From Burkholderia ambifaria (GTDB lineage: Bacteria; Pseudomonadota; Gammaproteobacteria; Burkholderiales; Burkholderiaceae): 64,000 nucleotides of DNA. Shown in pieces: positions 18,189-26,660 of this stretch. The notes under the pieces are model-generated. The model was not told the origin of the DNA. It searched no databases and saw nothing but the letters and a program-made list of their open reading frames with translations. How positions within the stretch are numbered: the stretch's first letter is position 1; each line of letters starts with the position of its first letter. Location of the stretch: NCBI RefSeq assembly GCF_001443045.1, contig NZ_LKPJ01000028.1, forward strand, positions 35,578-99,577. The letters run 5' to 3'. The position numbers were made by a program, and so were the translations under genes.

Positions 18189-19289
18189 ATGAAAATCGCC
18201 ATCGTCGGCGCAGGTCTGATCGGCCACACCATTGCTCACATGCTGCGTGAAACGGGCGACTACGAAGTCGTCGCGTTCGACCGCGATGCGGATGCGCTCG
18301 CCAAGCTGTCGCGTGAAGGCATCGCGACGCAACGTGTCGATTCGGCCGACGCTAATGCGATCCGTGAAGCGGTGAAGGGCTTCGATGCGCTCGTCAACGC
18401 GCTGCCGTACTATCTCGCGGTCAACGTCGCCGCGGCGGCCAAGGCGGCCGGCGTTCACTACTTCGACCTGACCGAAGACGTGCGCGCCACCCACGCGATC
18501 CGCGAACTGGCCGACGGTTCGGACCGCGCGTTCATGCCGCAGTGCGGCCTCGCACCGGGCTTCATCGGCATCGCCGCACACGAGCTCGTGAACGGCTTCA
18601 GCGAAGTGCGCGACGTGAAGATGCGCGTCGGTGCGCTGCCCGAGTATCCGACCAACGCGCTGAAGTACAACCTGACGTGGAGCGTCGACGGCCTGATCAA
18701 CGAATACTGCCAGCCGTGCGAAGCGATCCGCGACGGCCGCAAGCAGTGGGTGCAGCCGCTCGAAGGCCTCGAGCACTTCTCGCTGGACGGCACCGAATAC
18801 GAAGCGTTCAATACGTCGGGTGGCCTGGGCACGCTGTGCGAGACGCTGTCGGGCAAGGTCGAGACGCTCGACTACAAGTCGGTGCGCTATCCGGGCCACC
18901 GCGAGCTCGTGCAGTTCCTGCTCGAGGACCTGCGCCTGTCGAGCGATCGCGACACGCTGAAGTCGATCATGCGCCGCGCAGTGCCGTCGACCAAGCAGGA
19001 CGTCGTGCTCGTGTTCGTCACGGTGACGGGCGTGAAGGACGGCCAACTCGTGCAGGACGTGTTCACGCGCAAGATCTTCGCGAAGGACGTGTGCGGGATG
19101 CACATGAGCGCAATCCAGATCACGACGGCCGGCGCGATGTGCGCGGTGCTGGATCTGTTCCGCGAAAAGAAGCTGCCGCAAAGCGGCTTCATCCCGCAGG
19201 AAAAGGTGTCGCTGAAGGCGTTCCTCGCGAACCGCTTCGGCAAGCTGTACGAAGGCGGCACGATGGAGCGCGTGCACGAAGTCGCCTGA
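18189..19289 (+). CDS. Saccharopine dehydrogenase family protein (lysine-6-dehydrogenase-like)
   Basis: 366 residues with an N-terminal Rossmann fold, MKIAIVGAGLIGHTIAHMLR (GxGxxG). Residues about 110-300 carry the substrate-domain insertion (CGLAPGFIGIAAHELV, MRVGALPEYPTNALKYNLTWS). This layout is shared by saccharopine reductases and lysine 6-dehydrogenases, NAD(P)-dependent enzymes acting on the epsilon-amino group of lysine or related amino acids. Substrate is not proven. A strong promoter and the AsnC gene lie upstream. Transcription ends at the terminator starting 28 bases after the stop. Confidence 0.82.
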   Translation: MKIAIVGAGLIGHTIAHMLRETGDYEVVAFDRDADALAKLSREGIATQRVDSADANAIREAVKGFDALVNALPYYLAVNVAAAAKAAGVHYFDLTEDVRATHAIRELADGSDRAFMPQCGLAPGFIGIAAHELVNGFSEVRDVKMRVGALPEYPTNALKYNLTWSVDGLINEYCQPCEAIRDGRKQWVQPLEGLEHFSLDGTEYEAFNTSGGLGTLCETLSGKVETLDYKSVRYPGHRELVQFLLEDLRLSSDRDTLKSIMRRAVPSTKQDVVLVFVTVTGVKDGQLVQDVFTRKIFAKDVCGMHMSAIQITTAGAMCAVLDLFREKKLPQSGFIPQEKVSLKAFLANRFGKLYEGGTMERVHEVA

Positions 19290-19316
19290 CGACGGGACTC
19301 CGGCACGAGGGCCGTG

Positions 19317-19356
19317 CAACGCCGGGAGCGCAACAGCGCTTCCGGCGTTGTTTTTT
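19317..19356 (+). terminator. Strong intrinsic terminator
   Basis: The left arm is 19317-19331 (CAACGCCGGGAGCGC) and the right arm 19336-19350. They form a 15-base-pair stem with one G-U pair and an AACA loop, followed directly by six T residues (19351-19356). It terminates the saccharopine-dehydrogenase-like transcript. On the opposite strand no T-run follows, so it should work in one direction only. Confidence 0.95.
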
Positions 19357-19400
19357 GGGGGGCTTGCCGAAGCAGGGGGGAGCAGAGCGGTGCGTGCCGC

Positions 19401-20018
19401 TCAGGCGGGCAGCGGCGGAACCATCGTGGTCTGCGGCGCTGGCGGCGCGATGCGGTACAGCAGTGCATCGATCTCAGCGTCGGACGGCGCGGTGTTGTCG
19501 AACATCACGATGCCGTCGCATTCGTGGCCGGTCGGCACGAAGCGGCGTTGCCGGTATTCGTCCCAGTGCGCGAGCTTGTACGCGTCGTTCGGATTGCCGC
19601 GCGCGACGATTCGCTGGTGCGCGACGTCTTCCGCCGTATGGACCCACACGACCGTCAGCTTGACGTCCGGCCCGATGCCGAGCCATGCGCGGTCGAGGAT
19701 GCGCCGGTCACGCACTTCGCGCGACAGCGGGCCGACCACGAGCGCGCCGATGCCGAGCGCGAGATTCTCGCGGGCCGTGTCGAGCAGGCCCTGGTATTCG
19801 GGATCGCGCAGATGCTTCAGGTAGAGCGGGCTGTCGCGGTCGTTCGGATCGGAGGTGAGGGCGCCCATCGCGGCCGAGCTGTAGCGGCCGTAGAGCGTGT
19901 CCTTGTCGAGCAGGCAGAAGGCCTCGCCGGTCGCGCGCATCAGCGGCCCGATCAGCCGCTTCGCGAGCGTGGTCTTGCCGGTTCCGGCATGACCGCAGAA
20001 GAACACCAGATGCGTCAC
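19401..20018 (-). CDS. P-loop ATPase/kinase (AAA_33, zeta-toxin-like fold)
   Basis: 205 residues from a GTG start at 20018. Walker A is GHAGTGKTTLAKRL at about residues 9-22. CLLDKDTLYG follows at the position where zeta-toxin/chloramphenicol-kinase-type proteins carry their catalytic Asp. The rest fits a small nucleotide-kinase fold (VVWVHTAEDVAHQRIVARGNPND). The substrate is unknown. The GTG lies inside the stop of the cydX-like gene (GTGA overlap), so the two must be co-translated. No start codon further upstream in frame has better support. Confidence 0.75.
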   Translation of the reverse strand: MTHLVFFCGHAGTGKTTLAKRLIGPLMRATGEAFCLLDKDTLYGRYSSAAMGALTSDPNDRDSPLYLKHLRDPEYQGLLDTARENLALGIGALVVGPLSREVRDRRILDRAWLGIGPDVKLTVVWVHTAEDVAHQRIVARGNPNDAYKLAHWDEYRQRRFVPTGHECDGIVMFDNTAPSDAEIDALLYRIAPPAPQTTMVPPLPA

Positions 20019-20161
20019 GAATACCGGCTCCCCGAGCCCGCGCGCGATGCGTCGGTGCGCTTGTCGTCGCGCGAGAACACTTCCGCCTCCAGCCACATCG
20101 CGTTGACGATGCCGAAGCCGAGCGCCACGCCGATGCCGAGTATCCACGAGAAATACCACAT
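20015..20161 (-). CDS. cydX: CydX/YbgT-like small membrane protein, not linked to cydAB
   Basis: 48 residues: MWYFSWILGIGVALGFGIVN, then an acidic-to-basic hydrophilic tail. The MWYFxWILG start and the single membrane helix ending in LE closely match CydX, the small subunit that stabilises the cytochrome bd oxidase (E. coli CydX begins MWYFAWILGT). An excellent ribosome site, AAGGAGG, lies 7 bases before the ATG. No cydA or cydB is in the window. Its stop overlaps the start of the P-loop ATPase gene. It may still serve a bd oxidase encoded elsewhere, or a different membrane partner. Confidence 0.82.
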   Translation of the reverse strand: MWYFSWILGIGVALGFGIVNAMWLEAEVFSRDDKRTDASRAGSGSRYS

Positions 20162-20347
20162 GGGCCTGCCTCCTTGACGGTTGGGCAGCACGGCCATGCC
20201 GTGCGAATGCGGAATGCCGAAGCGTTGCCGTGCGCGAGCTGCGGCGCATGCAGTTCGATCATGACCAATATCGGCGCGCCGCGCAAGCCGGGCCGTCCAC
20301 GCGGCAAACCGGTAAACTGATGCGGAAACGGCAACATCACGGACAAT

Positions 20348-21325
20348 ATGCTGATCAATTGTGCTGCATACCAGGACGGCCGCAAGCTGGCCGACATCGA
20401 TATCGACGCCATCAGCGACTACGTGTCGAAGCCCGAGTGTTTCGTGTGGTTCGCGCTGAAGGATCCGACACCGGACGAGATCGACCTGATGGGCGAGGAG
20501 TTCGGGCTGCACGAACTCGCGCTCGAGGATGCCCGCAAGGGGCATCAGCGCCCGAAGATCGAGGAGTACGGCGATTCGCTGTTCGCGGTGCTGCATACGG
20601 TCGAGCTCGACGATGACGGCGAATTCAAGGTCGGCGAACTGAACGTGTTCGTCGGCCCGAACTACGTGCTGTCGATCCGCAACCATACCGAGCAGGATTT
20701 CCGCGCGGTGCGCAAGCGCTGCGAGCGCGAACCGCATCTGCTGCAGGAAGGCTCGGCGTTCGTGTTCTATGCGTTGATGGACCAGGTCGTCGACCGCTAT
20801 TTCCCGATTCTCGAGACGCTTGGCATCGAACTCGAGGAACTCGAGGACCGCATCTTCACGAAGGCCACGCCCGCGTCGTCGCGCGCGATCATCGAGGATC
20901 TCTATTCGCTGAAACGCCGGCTCGTGATGCTGTACCAGCACACGGCGCCGCTGATCGAGCCGCTCGCGAAGCTCACCGGCGGTCGCATTCCGCAGGTCTG
21001 CAGCGGCATGGAACATTACTTCCGCGACGTGTACGACCACCTGCAGCGGATCGTGAAGACGATCGAAGGGCGGCGCGAAATGGTCGTGACCGCGATCCAG
21101 GTCAACCTCGGGATGATCTCGCTCGCGGAGAACGAGGTGACCAAGCGGCTCGGCTCGTTTGCCGCGCTGTTCGCGATACCGACGATGGTCGCCGGTATCT
21201 ACGGGATGAACTTCGCGAACATGCCCGAACTGCACCTCAAGTACGGTTTCTACGGCTGCATCGCGGTGATGGTTGCGGCCGATCTCGCGTTGTGGTGGCG
21301 CTTCAAGCGGGCGGGGTGGTTGTAG
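20348..21325 (+). CDS. corA: CorA-family magnesium/cobalt transporter
   Basis: 325 residues. A long cytoplasmic funnel domain is followed by two C-terminal membrane helices. The signature GIYGMNF loop is present, with YGMNF at residues 284-288, followed by the periplasmic loop ANMPEL and the last helix. It ends in a basic tail (WWRFKRAGWL) as is typical. Length matches CorA (about 316-330). It is divergent from the cydX-like gene, with 186 bases between starts. No Mg-sensing leader was recognised. Confidence 0.93.
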   Translation: MLINCAAYQDGRKLADIDIDAISDYVSKPECFVWFALKDPTPDEIDLMGEEFGLHELALEDARKGHQRPKIEEYGDSLFAVLHTVELDDDGEFKVGELNVFVGPNYVLSIRNHTEQDFRAVRKRCEREPHLLQEGSAFVFYALMDQVVDRYFPILETLGIELEELEDRIFTKATPASSRAIIEDLYSLKRRLVMLYQHTAPLIEPLAKLTGGRIPQVCSGMEHYFRDVYDHLQRIVKTIEGRREMVVTAIQVNLGMISLAENEVTKRLGSFAALFAIPTMVAGIYGMNFANMPELHLKYGFYGCIAVMVAADLALWWRFKRAGWL

Positions 21326-21335
21326 CCGCGACGCC

Positions 21336-21623
21336 CTAGTGCGGTGCGTGCTTGCCGACCACGACACGCCACGGCCGCACGCGCCACGACTTGACGAGGC
21401 CGTTCTGCACGTACGGATCGGCGCGCGCGAACGATTCGGCGGCTTCCGGCGAATCGCCCTCGAACACGAGCACGGCCTGGTCGGCCGGATCCTGCAATGC
21501 GCCGGCGAGCACGAGCTCGCCGCGTTCGGTTGCCGCCCGCGCGAGGGCAAGGTGCTCGGCGCGGTACTGTTCGCGCCGGGACAGGTAATCGTCGACGAGT
21601 TCGTAGATCAACTGGTAATGCAT
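21336..21623 (-). CDS. YciI-family protein
   Basis: 95 residues with the ferredoxin-like dimeric alpha/beta-barrel fold. It shows RREQYRAEHLALARAATERGELVLAGAL, with the conserved His of the family, and PEAAESFARADPYVQNGLV, with the conserved Asp. Some relatives have weak dehalogenase or muconolactone-isomerase-like activity, but most are of unknown function. It is convergent with corA, with only 10 bases between stops. Confidence 0.85.
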   Translation of the reverse strand: MHYQLIYELVDDYLSRREQYRAEHLALARAATERGELVLAGALQDPADQAVLVFEGDSPEAAESFARADPYVQNGLVKSWRVRPWRVVVGKHAPH

Positions 21624-22091
21624 GGTCGCTCCCGGAATCGACCGCCGCGGGATGGCGGGCGCCTGGCTCAGTATAGGGCGCGGGCCGGTCTTTGTCGGCG
21701 CGGTTCGTGGCAGCTTGCCGGTGCGTGACCGGCCGATTCCTCATGGCTTGTCGGGATGATTTCGGCATCTCGACACTCTTTTCATAAATGCAACTAACGG
21801 TCTATTGCGGCTCCGCCGTCGCATGGGTTTGCGTTATCGCGCCGGATGGCGCATCGCCGGTCTTGTCTGCAGGAAAGGCGGGGCCGGCAAGTGAATGGGG
21901 ACGCGTATCCCGGGCCGGGATTTCACATGCCGGCGAGGGCGGTCGCGTTATCGAAAAAGGGGCCGAAGCCGAGTGTCGAGCCGTCCGTGCGAGAGCCGCT
22001 GCAAGGGCGTTTCCATTGGCCGCAATGCGACCTATGCTGAACGAATCCGGAGCGAACTTCGTTCGCCCGATTCATCCAGACGAGGTGTGCC
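21624..22091. other. Intergenic region between the YciI and YbaK genes
   Basis: 468 bases between two divergent starts. Open frames exist here, but none has coding-like composition, a convincing ribosome site or recognisable motifs. No palindrome, tandem repeat or terminator stood out. Confidence 0.4.
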
Positions 22092-22580
22092 ATGCCTGTA
22101 TCAGCCACCCTGCAGGATTGCCTGCGCCAGAAGTCATCGCGGTACGAAGTCGTGTACCACCCGTATAGCCATACCAGCATGGAGACGGCCGCCGCCGCGC
22201 ATATCCCCGGCGATCGCCTCGCGAAAACCGTGCTGCTCGAGGACGACGAAGGCTACGTCGCCGCCGTGCTGCCGACGTCGCACGCGGTGCGGCTGTCGGA
22301 TCTCTGGGTCAAGACCGGCCGCCATCTCGTGCTCGCCCGGGAAATCGAACTGCGCGAACTGTTCAAGGATTGCGACCTGGGCGCGTTGCCGCCGGTGTGC
22401 ATGGCGTACGGGATGAAGACGTTCCTCGAGGAACATCTCGCGCAGCAGTCGGAAGTGTATTTCGAGGCCGGCGACCACGAAGCACTGATCCACATGATGC
22501 AGGACGAATTCCTGTCGCTGATGGAGACGGCCGAGCGTGCGCATTTCTCGCACAAGATGCAAGGGATGTGGTTGTCCTGA
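22092..22580 (+). CDS. YbaK/EbsC-family aminoacyl-tRNA deacylase
   Basis: 162 residues. The family hydrolyses mischarged tRNAs such as Cys-tRNA(Pro) or Ala-tRNA(Pro) in trans. The conserved catalytic lysine context LAKTVLLEDDEGYVAAVLPTS is at about residues 43-63. The later GALPPVCMAYGMKTFLEE contains the family's G-x-x-P-P loop. The protein is slightly longer than YbaK, with a C-terminal helix (FLSLMETAERAHFSHKMQ). No prolyl-tRNA synthetase gene is nearby; it stands alone. Confidence 0.85.
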   Translation: MPVSATLQDCLRQKSSRYEVVYHPYSHTSMETAAAAHIPGDRLAKTVLLEDDEGYVAAVLPTSHAVRLSDLWVKTGRHLVLAREIELRELFKDCDLGALPPVCMAYGMKTFLEEHLAQQSEVYFEAGDHEALIHMMQDEFLSLMETAERAHFSHKMQGMWLS

Positions 22581-22818
22581 TCGCCGTGTTGCGGACGGTT
22601 TGCGGTGGATGGAGACGGCGTCTGGCAGGCGTCCGTCGGGGATGTCGCGTGTCGTCGGTTTGGCCCGGGACGGGTTCTTGCTGGATGGAAAACAGCGGCT
22701 TTGGCGACCGGTGAGACGGGATTCCGGCGGCGTCCGGTCGGGATTTTCAGCGGTGATTTTGAGGAAATTCTAGATTTTACATAATCATAGTTATCAACGT
22801 TAAATCGTGTAGTAGCTT
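22581..22818. other. Intergenic, AT-rich upstream of an IS end
   Basis: Nothing coding was recognised. From about 22740 to 22818 the DNA becomes markedly AT-rich (for example TTTTACATAATCATAGTTATC), very unlike the surroundings. This may be the site of the IS insertion or imported DNA. Confidence 0.4.
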
Positions 22819-23360
22819 TTTAGAAATGTCGTGTTCTAGCCATTTAGAAATGTCGCGTTTGGACCTCGGTAAGCTTGCCGGCTCCCCGTCAGATCATGGA
22901 GCCGGCGATGCACCGAACAGCACTGGTGACATTGAACATGAGAGAACTCGACCGTCTGAAGGTAATCCAGGCCGTAGTGGATTTGGGCGTGAAGCCTGGC
23001 CGCGCGGCCGAACGCTTGGGCCTGACGGTCCGGCAGATCGAGCGGCTGGTGATTCGATACCGGGAGTCTGGCGCGGTGGGCCTGACCTCGCGCAAGCGTG
23101 GCGGTCCTGGCAACCGGCGGCTGGATGCGGAGTTGGCCCAGCGGGCCCTGACGATCATCCGGGATCGCTACGCCGATTTCGGGCCGACACTAGCGTGCGA
23201 GAAGCTTCGGGAATGCCACGGCATCCAGCTCGCCAAGGAAACGGTACGGCGGCTGATGACGGAAGCTGGTTTGTGGGCGCCACGCCGGCAGCGTCCGCCG
23301 AAGGTTTATCAGCCACGAGCGCGTCGCGCGTGCCTCGGTGAACTGATCCAGATCGACGGC
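22819..23360 (+). mobile_element. Truncated ISNCY/IS1202-like insertion sequence (one end plus 5' part of transposase)
   Basis: Two tandem 17-bp copies of TTTAGAAATGTCGyGTT start at 22819 and 22843, one mismatch apart with a 24-bp period. They precede a transposase N-terminal reading frame, as expected for an IS end with internal repeats. Similarity stops abruptly at about 23360, just after the first catalytic-Asp region. The opposite IS end was not found in the window. Family assignment is by motif memory and not searched. Confidence 0.65.
22908..23360 (+). pseudogene. ISNCY-like transposase, 5' fragment
   Basis: About 151 codons remain of a transposase normally around 450 residues. An N-terminal HTH domain is present (DLGVKPGRAAERLGLTVRQIERLV), then RKRGGPGNRRLDAELAQRAL, a second helical segment (YADFGPTLACEKLRECHGI), and the start of the DDE catalytic domain, ending at GELIQIDG. 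That Asp is probably the first catalytic residue. Downstream the frame stays open to 23642 but has no transposase-like content. It is non-functional unless completed in trans. Confidence 0.75.
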
Positions 23361-24165
23361 AAGCGCCGCGCGTCCCACGCGTCGAGCGCCGCCCTGGCAG
23401 CCCGAAACCGGAGGCATCGATCCGCCCCGTTCTCTAGTTCGTCTCGCCGTAGTGCCAGGCATGTCGCGCGCCGGCCATTTGACGGCGCTTGCATTCAGTT
23501 GGCGCCGGTGCCCGCGCGTCCTGCGTGTGTGCATGTGCTGTGCCGGTCGAAGCAAGCGTCCGGCATGAACGGATCGGCATCGTCCGGCGCGGGCGATATT
23601 GGGTCGCATCTGCGGATGTCGGCGGGATTGTGCCAGTTTTAGTTTTAGCCGCGTCCGGAGTGCTGGATAGCGTGCCGAGCATGTGCATGCGCGCGACAGC
23701 CCTGCCCTGATCCGCTTTTGGGAGCCGTCCGACGATGCGTGTGAAGGTGCGGTCAGGCGCGTTTTCAGATTCGACAGTTTGTGAAAATAATGAATCTATT
23801 GTGATAAGAAAAGTTATCTCGATAGTATCGATAAAGAGCCGAAATGCCCGGCGTGTTACGAACATCCAGCGTGCCGCGTTCGCGGTATTTGACTGCGAAA
23901 ACCTCCGAATTCACGACGCTTGGACGCGCGACGTCGCACGATTGCCGGCTCGTAGGCGATCACGCCGATCTTCCCGCCAACACGCCGTCGCACCGAGCAT
24001 CGCCGCGGCCGTCCCCGCACTTCCTCCATTTGTTCCCGCGACGCAAGACTATTGGTCCATGGTGGGTGTTCGAACTCCGGCCCGACGCGCCTAGAGTCTG
24101 GTCCATCGGATTCATCGATCCGGGCGGCACTGAAGCCGAAAACCAGTCACCTGTCGAGGCATATC
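23361..24165. other. Long non-coding stretch downstream of the IS relic
   Basis: About 800 bases with no supportable gene. Open frames exist on both strands but have irregular composition and no recognisable motifs. Bases 23755-23850 are strikingly AT-rich and include the palindrome TATCGATA at 23826-23833 and nearby repeats of CGATA. Together with the IS fragment this looks like a decayed or deleted locus. Confidence 0.5.
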
Positions 24166-24873
24166 ATGAGCACTTCCAAAGTCATTATCGTCACCGGCGC
24201 ATCGCAAGGCATCGGCGCTGAAACGGTCAGCGCATTCCGCGCACAGGGCCATCGGGTGGTCGCGACGTCCCGTTCGATCGGGCCGTCGGACGATCCCGAT
24301 CTCGTCACCGTCGCGGGCGACATCGGCGACCCGGCGCTCGCGCGGCGCGTGGTCGACACCGCCATCGAGCGCTTTGGCCGGGTCGACACGCTCGTCAACA
24401 ACGCCGGCGTCTTCATCGCGAAGCCGTTCACGCAATACTCGGCGGACGACTATGCTGCCGTCACCCGTGTGAACCTGGACGGCTTCTTCCACGTCACGCA
24501 GCGCGCAATCGCGGCGATGCAGCAGCACGGCGGCGGACACGTGGTCAGTATCACGACGAGCCTCGTCGACCACGCGAACAGCAACGTACCGTCGGTGCTC
24601 GCATCGCTGACGAAAGGCGGGCTCAATGCGGCGACGAAGTCGCTCGCAATCGAGTATGCGAAGGCCGGCATCCGCGTGAACGCCGTGTCGCCCGGCATCA
24701 TCAAGTCGCCGATGCATGCACCCGACACGCATGCGACGCTCGCATCGCTGCATCCGGTCGGCCGGATGGGCGAGATGAGCGACATCGTCGGCGCGATCCT
24801 GTATCTCGATTCGGCGCCGTTCGTCACCGGCGAGATCCTGCATGTGGACGGCGGCCAGAGCGCCGGACACTGA
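24166..24873 (+). CDS. Short-chain dehydrogenase/reductase-type protein lacking the catalytic tyrosine
   Basis: 235 residues. The Rossmann motif TGASQGIG (residues 10-17) and NNAG are intact. SITTS supplies a serine at the usual position. The canonical YxxxK is ASLTK: Lys150 is present but the Tyr position (146) is Ala. The C-terminal segment IRVNAVSPGIIKSPMH is normal. Either the protein uses another acid, or it is a non-catalytic binding or regulatory member. Start ATG 24166 is chosen because the fold begins at MSTSKVIIVTGA. It is convergent with the LysR gene. Confidence 0.85.
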   Translation: MSTSKVIIVTGASQGIGAETVSAFRAQGHRVVATSRSIGPSDDPDLVTVAGDIGDPALARRVVDTAIERFGRVDTLVNNAGVFIAKPFTQYSADDYAAVTRVNLDGFFHVTQRAIAAMQQHGGGHVVSITTSLVDHANSNVPSVLASLTKGGLNAATKSLAIEYAKAGIRVNAVSPGIIKSPMHAPDTHATLASLHPVGRMGEMSDIVGAILYLDSAPFVTGEILHVDGGQSAGH

Positions 24874-24964
24874 GCGGCAAGGCAGCAAGAACGCGCTGGC
24901 GCGGACGGCGCGACGCGGTCCGCTACCGGCGCAGCCGCGCCGCTGCCGGCGTGGCTGGACGCGG

Positions 24965-25897
24965 CTAGCGCGCCCGCTTGCCGGGCGCCTGCGCCAGATG
25001 TTCGATGAGAAAGTCGACGAAGACGCGCACGCGCGACGACAGATAGCGTGCATGCGGATACAGCAGCATGAACGGCCGCGATCGCCCGCCCTGGCCGGAC
25101 AGCACCTCCTTGAGCGTGCCCTCCCGCAGATCCCGTTCGACGATGAAGCGATAGGTCTGGAACAGGCCCGCGCCGCTGCGTGCGAGCGTGACGCCGGCGA
25201 GGACGTCGCCCGACGCGCCGTAGCCGCCGGTGGTCGCGATTTCGATTTCCGCCGAGCCGTCGCTGAACAACCACGGAATCGGCCGGCCGCTGCTCGGGAG
25301 TTCGAACTGGATGCATTCGTGCATGTGCAGATCGTCGACGGCGCGTGGCATGCCGGCGCGCTTCAGGTAGCCGGGCGTCGCGACGACGACGAGTTCGGCA
25401 TCCTCCAGCTTGCGCGCGACGAGGCTCGAATCCGCCGGTGCGCGGCCGCGGATCGCAAGGTCGAAGCCCTCCTCGGCGAAGTCGATGTTGCGGTTGCTCA
25501 GGTGCGTTTCGACCTGCACGTCCGGGTAACGCTCGCGAAACGCGGGCAGCAGCGGCAGCACGCGATAGTGTCCGTACGGCGTCGGCATGCTGATGCGCAG
25601 CACGCCCGCTGGCGTCGCCTGCTGGCCCGTGGCTTCGCGCTCCGCGTCGACGAGTTGCGACAGCGCTGCACGGCATTGTTCGAAGTAGCGCCGCCCGGAA
25701 TCGGTCAGGCGGATCTGCCGCGTCGTCCGTACGAACAGCCGTACGCCGAGACGCTCCTCGAGCCGCGCGACCGAGCGGCTGACAGCGGCCGGCGTGACGC
25801 TCGCAGCAGTCGCGGCGAGCGTGAAGCTGCCGAGTTCGGCTGCCATGCAGAACAGCTCGATGCTGCCGAGCAGGAGGTCGTCGAATTTTCGTTGCAT
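24965..25897 (-). CDS. LysR-family transcriptional regulator
   Basis: 310 residues from the ATG at 25897. The HTH reads FCMAAELGSFTLAATAASVT and PAAVSRSVARLEERLGVRLF. The effector domain follows from about residue 95 (GVLRISMPTPYGHYRVLPLLP). It belongs to the AaeR/DsdC-like subgroup often controlling a neighbouring oxidoreductase. It is divergent from the RidA-family gene (298 bases between starts) and convergent with the SDR, so either is a possible target. Confidence 0.87.
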   Translation of the reverse strand: MQRKFDDLLLGSIELFCMAAELGSFTLAATAASVTPAAVSRSVARLEERLGVRLFVRTTRQIRLTDSGRRYFEQCRAALSQLVDAEREATGQQATPAGVLRISMPTPYGHYRVLPLLPAFRERYPDVQVETHLSNRNIDFAEEGFDLAIRGRAPADSSLVARKLEDAELVVVATPGYLKRAGMPRAVDDLHMHECIQFELPSSGRPIPWLFSDGSAEIEIATTGGYGASGDVLAGVTLARSGAGLFQTYRFIVERDLREGTLKEVLSGQGGRSRPFMLLYPHARYLSSRVRVFVDFLIEHLAQAPGKRAR

Positions 25898-26080
25898 GAG
25901 GGGGGGCTCCTGCCGTATCCGGTACTTCCATCGCGGGGCGTCGAGGCAACGAGTGTGCATGAATCCCGGGCGGGAAACCAGCGAACCGCGAGCGCGGCAG
26001 GCGGCACCGGGCGGCTTCGCCGGCGTGCGTTCGCATCGTTTCGTGCCGCGTGCGATTCGTTACATCGTGTGTCGAATCAA

Positions 26081-26088
26081 TTGCGCAA
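26081..26088. promoter_or_regulatory. Small palindrome in the lysR/ridA divergent promoter
   Basis: TTGCGCAA, a perfect 8-bp palindrome, lies in the least GC-rich part of the intergenic region, about 107 bases before the RidA-family start. It is a candidate LysR-type contact site by position only. Confidence 0.25.
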
Positions 26089-26195
26089 ACGATATTTACC
26101 GGCCCCGGCCGCCTCACTAGAGTGATCAACAGAGGTCCTGGCGCGCGATGCTTCCGCTGCGGCCGACCTATCAACCATTCCCGAAGGAGAACGCG

Positions 26196-26660
26196 ATGAC
26201 GATCGAACAAAAGCTGGCCGAACTCGGCTTTACGCTACCCGAACCGCCGCAACCGCTCGGCAGCTATACGGCCGTCAGCGAAGCCGGCAACCTGTTGTTC
26301 GTGTCCGGGCAACTGCCGCTCGTCGACGGCAAGGTTGCCTATACGGGCCGCGTCGGCGAACAATTGAGCGTCGATGACGGCCGGCACGCGGCGCAGCTCG
26401 CGGCGCTGAACGTGCTCGCGCAGATCCACCGGCACCTGGGCGGGTTCGACCGCCTGCATCACATCGTACGGGTCGAGGGCCACGTCGCGTCGGCCGACGG
26501 CTTCCACGGCCAGCCGACCGTGATCGACGGCGCTTCCGACCTGTTCGCCGCAGTGCTGGGCGACAAGGCGGGACACGCGCGCTCGGCCTTCTCCCAGCGG
26601 CAGTTGCCGGCCGACGCGGCCGTGATCCTGGTCGTGATCGCCGAAATTCGTCCGGTTTAA
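26196..26660 (+). CDS. RidA/YjgF/YER057c/UK114-family protein
   Basis: 154 residues of the RidA fold, longer than the archetypal 128-residue imine deaminase. It has LGSYTAVSEAGNLLFVSGQLPLVDG near the N-terminus and HIVRVEGHVASADGF. The archetypal catalytic Arg context (RxxFxVxxLP) is not obvious: the C-terminus reads ARSAFSQRQLPADAAVILVVIAEI. It therefore belongs to a longer subfamily of unclear activity. A ribosome site GAAGGAGA precedes the ATG at 26196. It is probably controlled by the divergent LysR. Confidence 0.85.
   Translation: MTIEQKLAELGFTLPEPPQPLGSYTAVSEAGNLLFVSGQLPLVDGKVAYTGRVGEQLSVDDGRHAAQLAALNVLAQIHRHLGGFDRLHHIVRVEGHVASADGFHGQPTVIDGASDLFAAVLGDKAGHARSAFSQRQLPADAAVILVVIAEIRPV

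Noticed and set aside
21788..22168. 126-codon plus-strand frame overlapping the YbaK gene start
   Set aside because: Overlaps a well-supported gene in another frame and has no recognisable features.
23434..23865. 143-codon minus-strand open frame in the gap after the IS relic
   Set aside because: No ribosome site, no motif, irregular composition. It spans both GC-rich and AT-rich segments, as expected of a chance frame.
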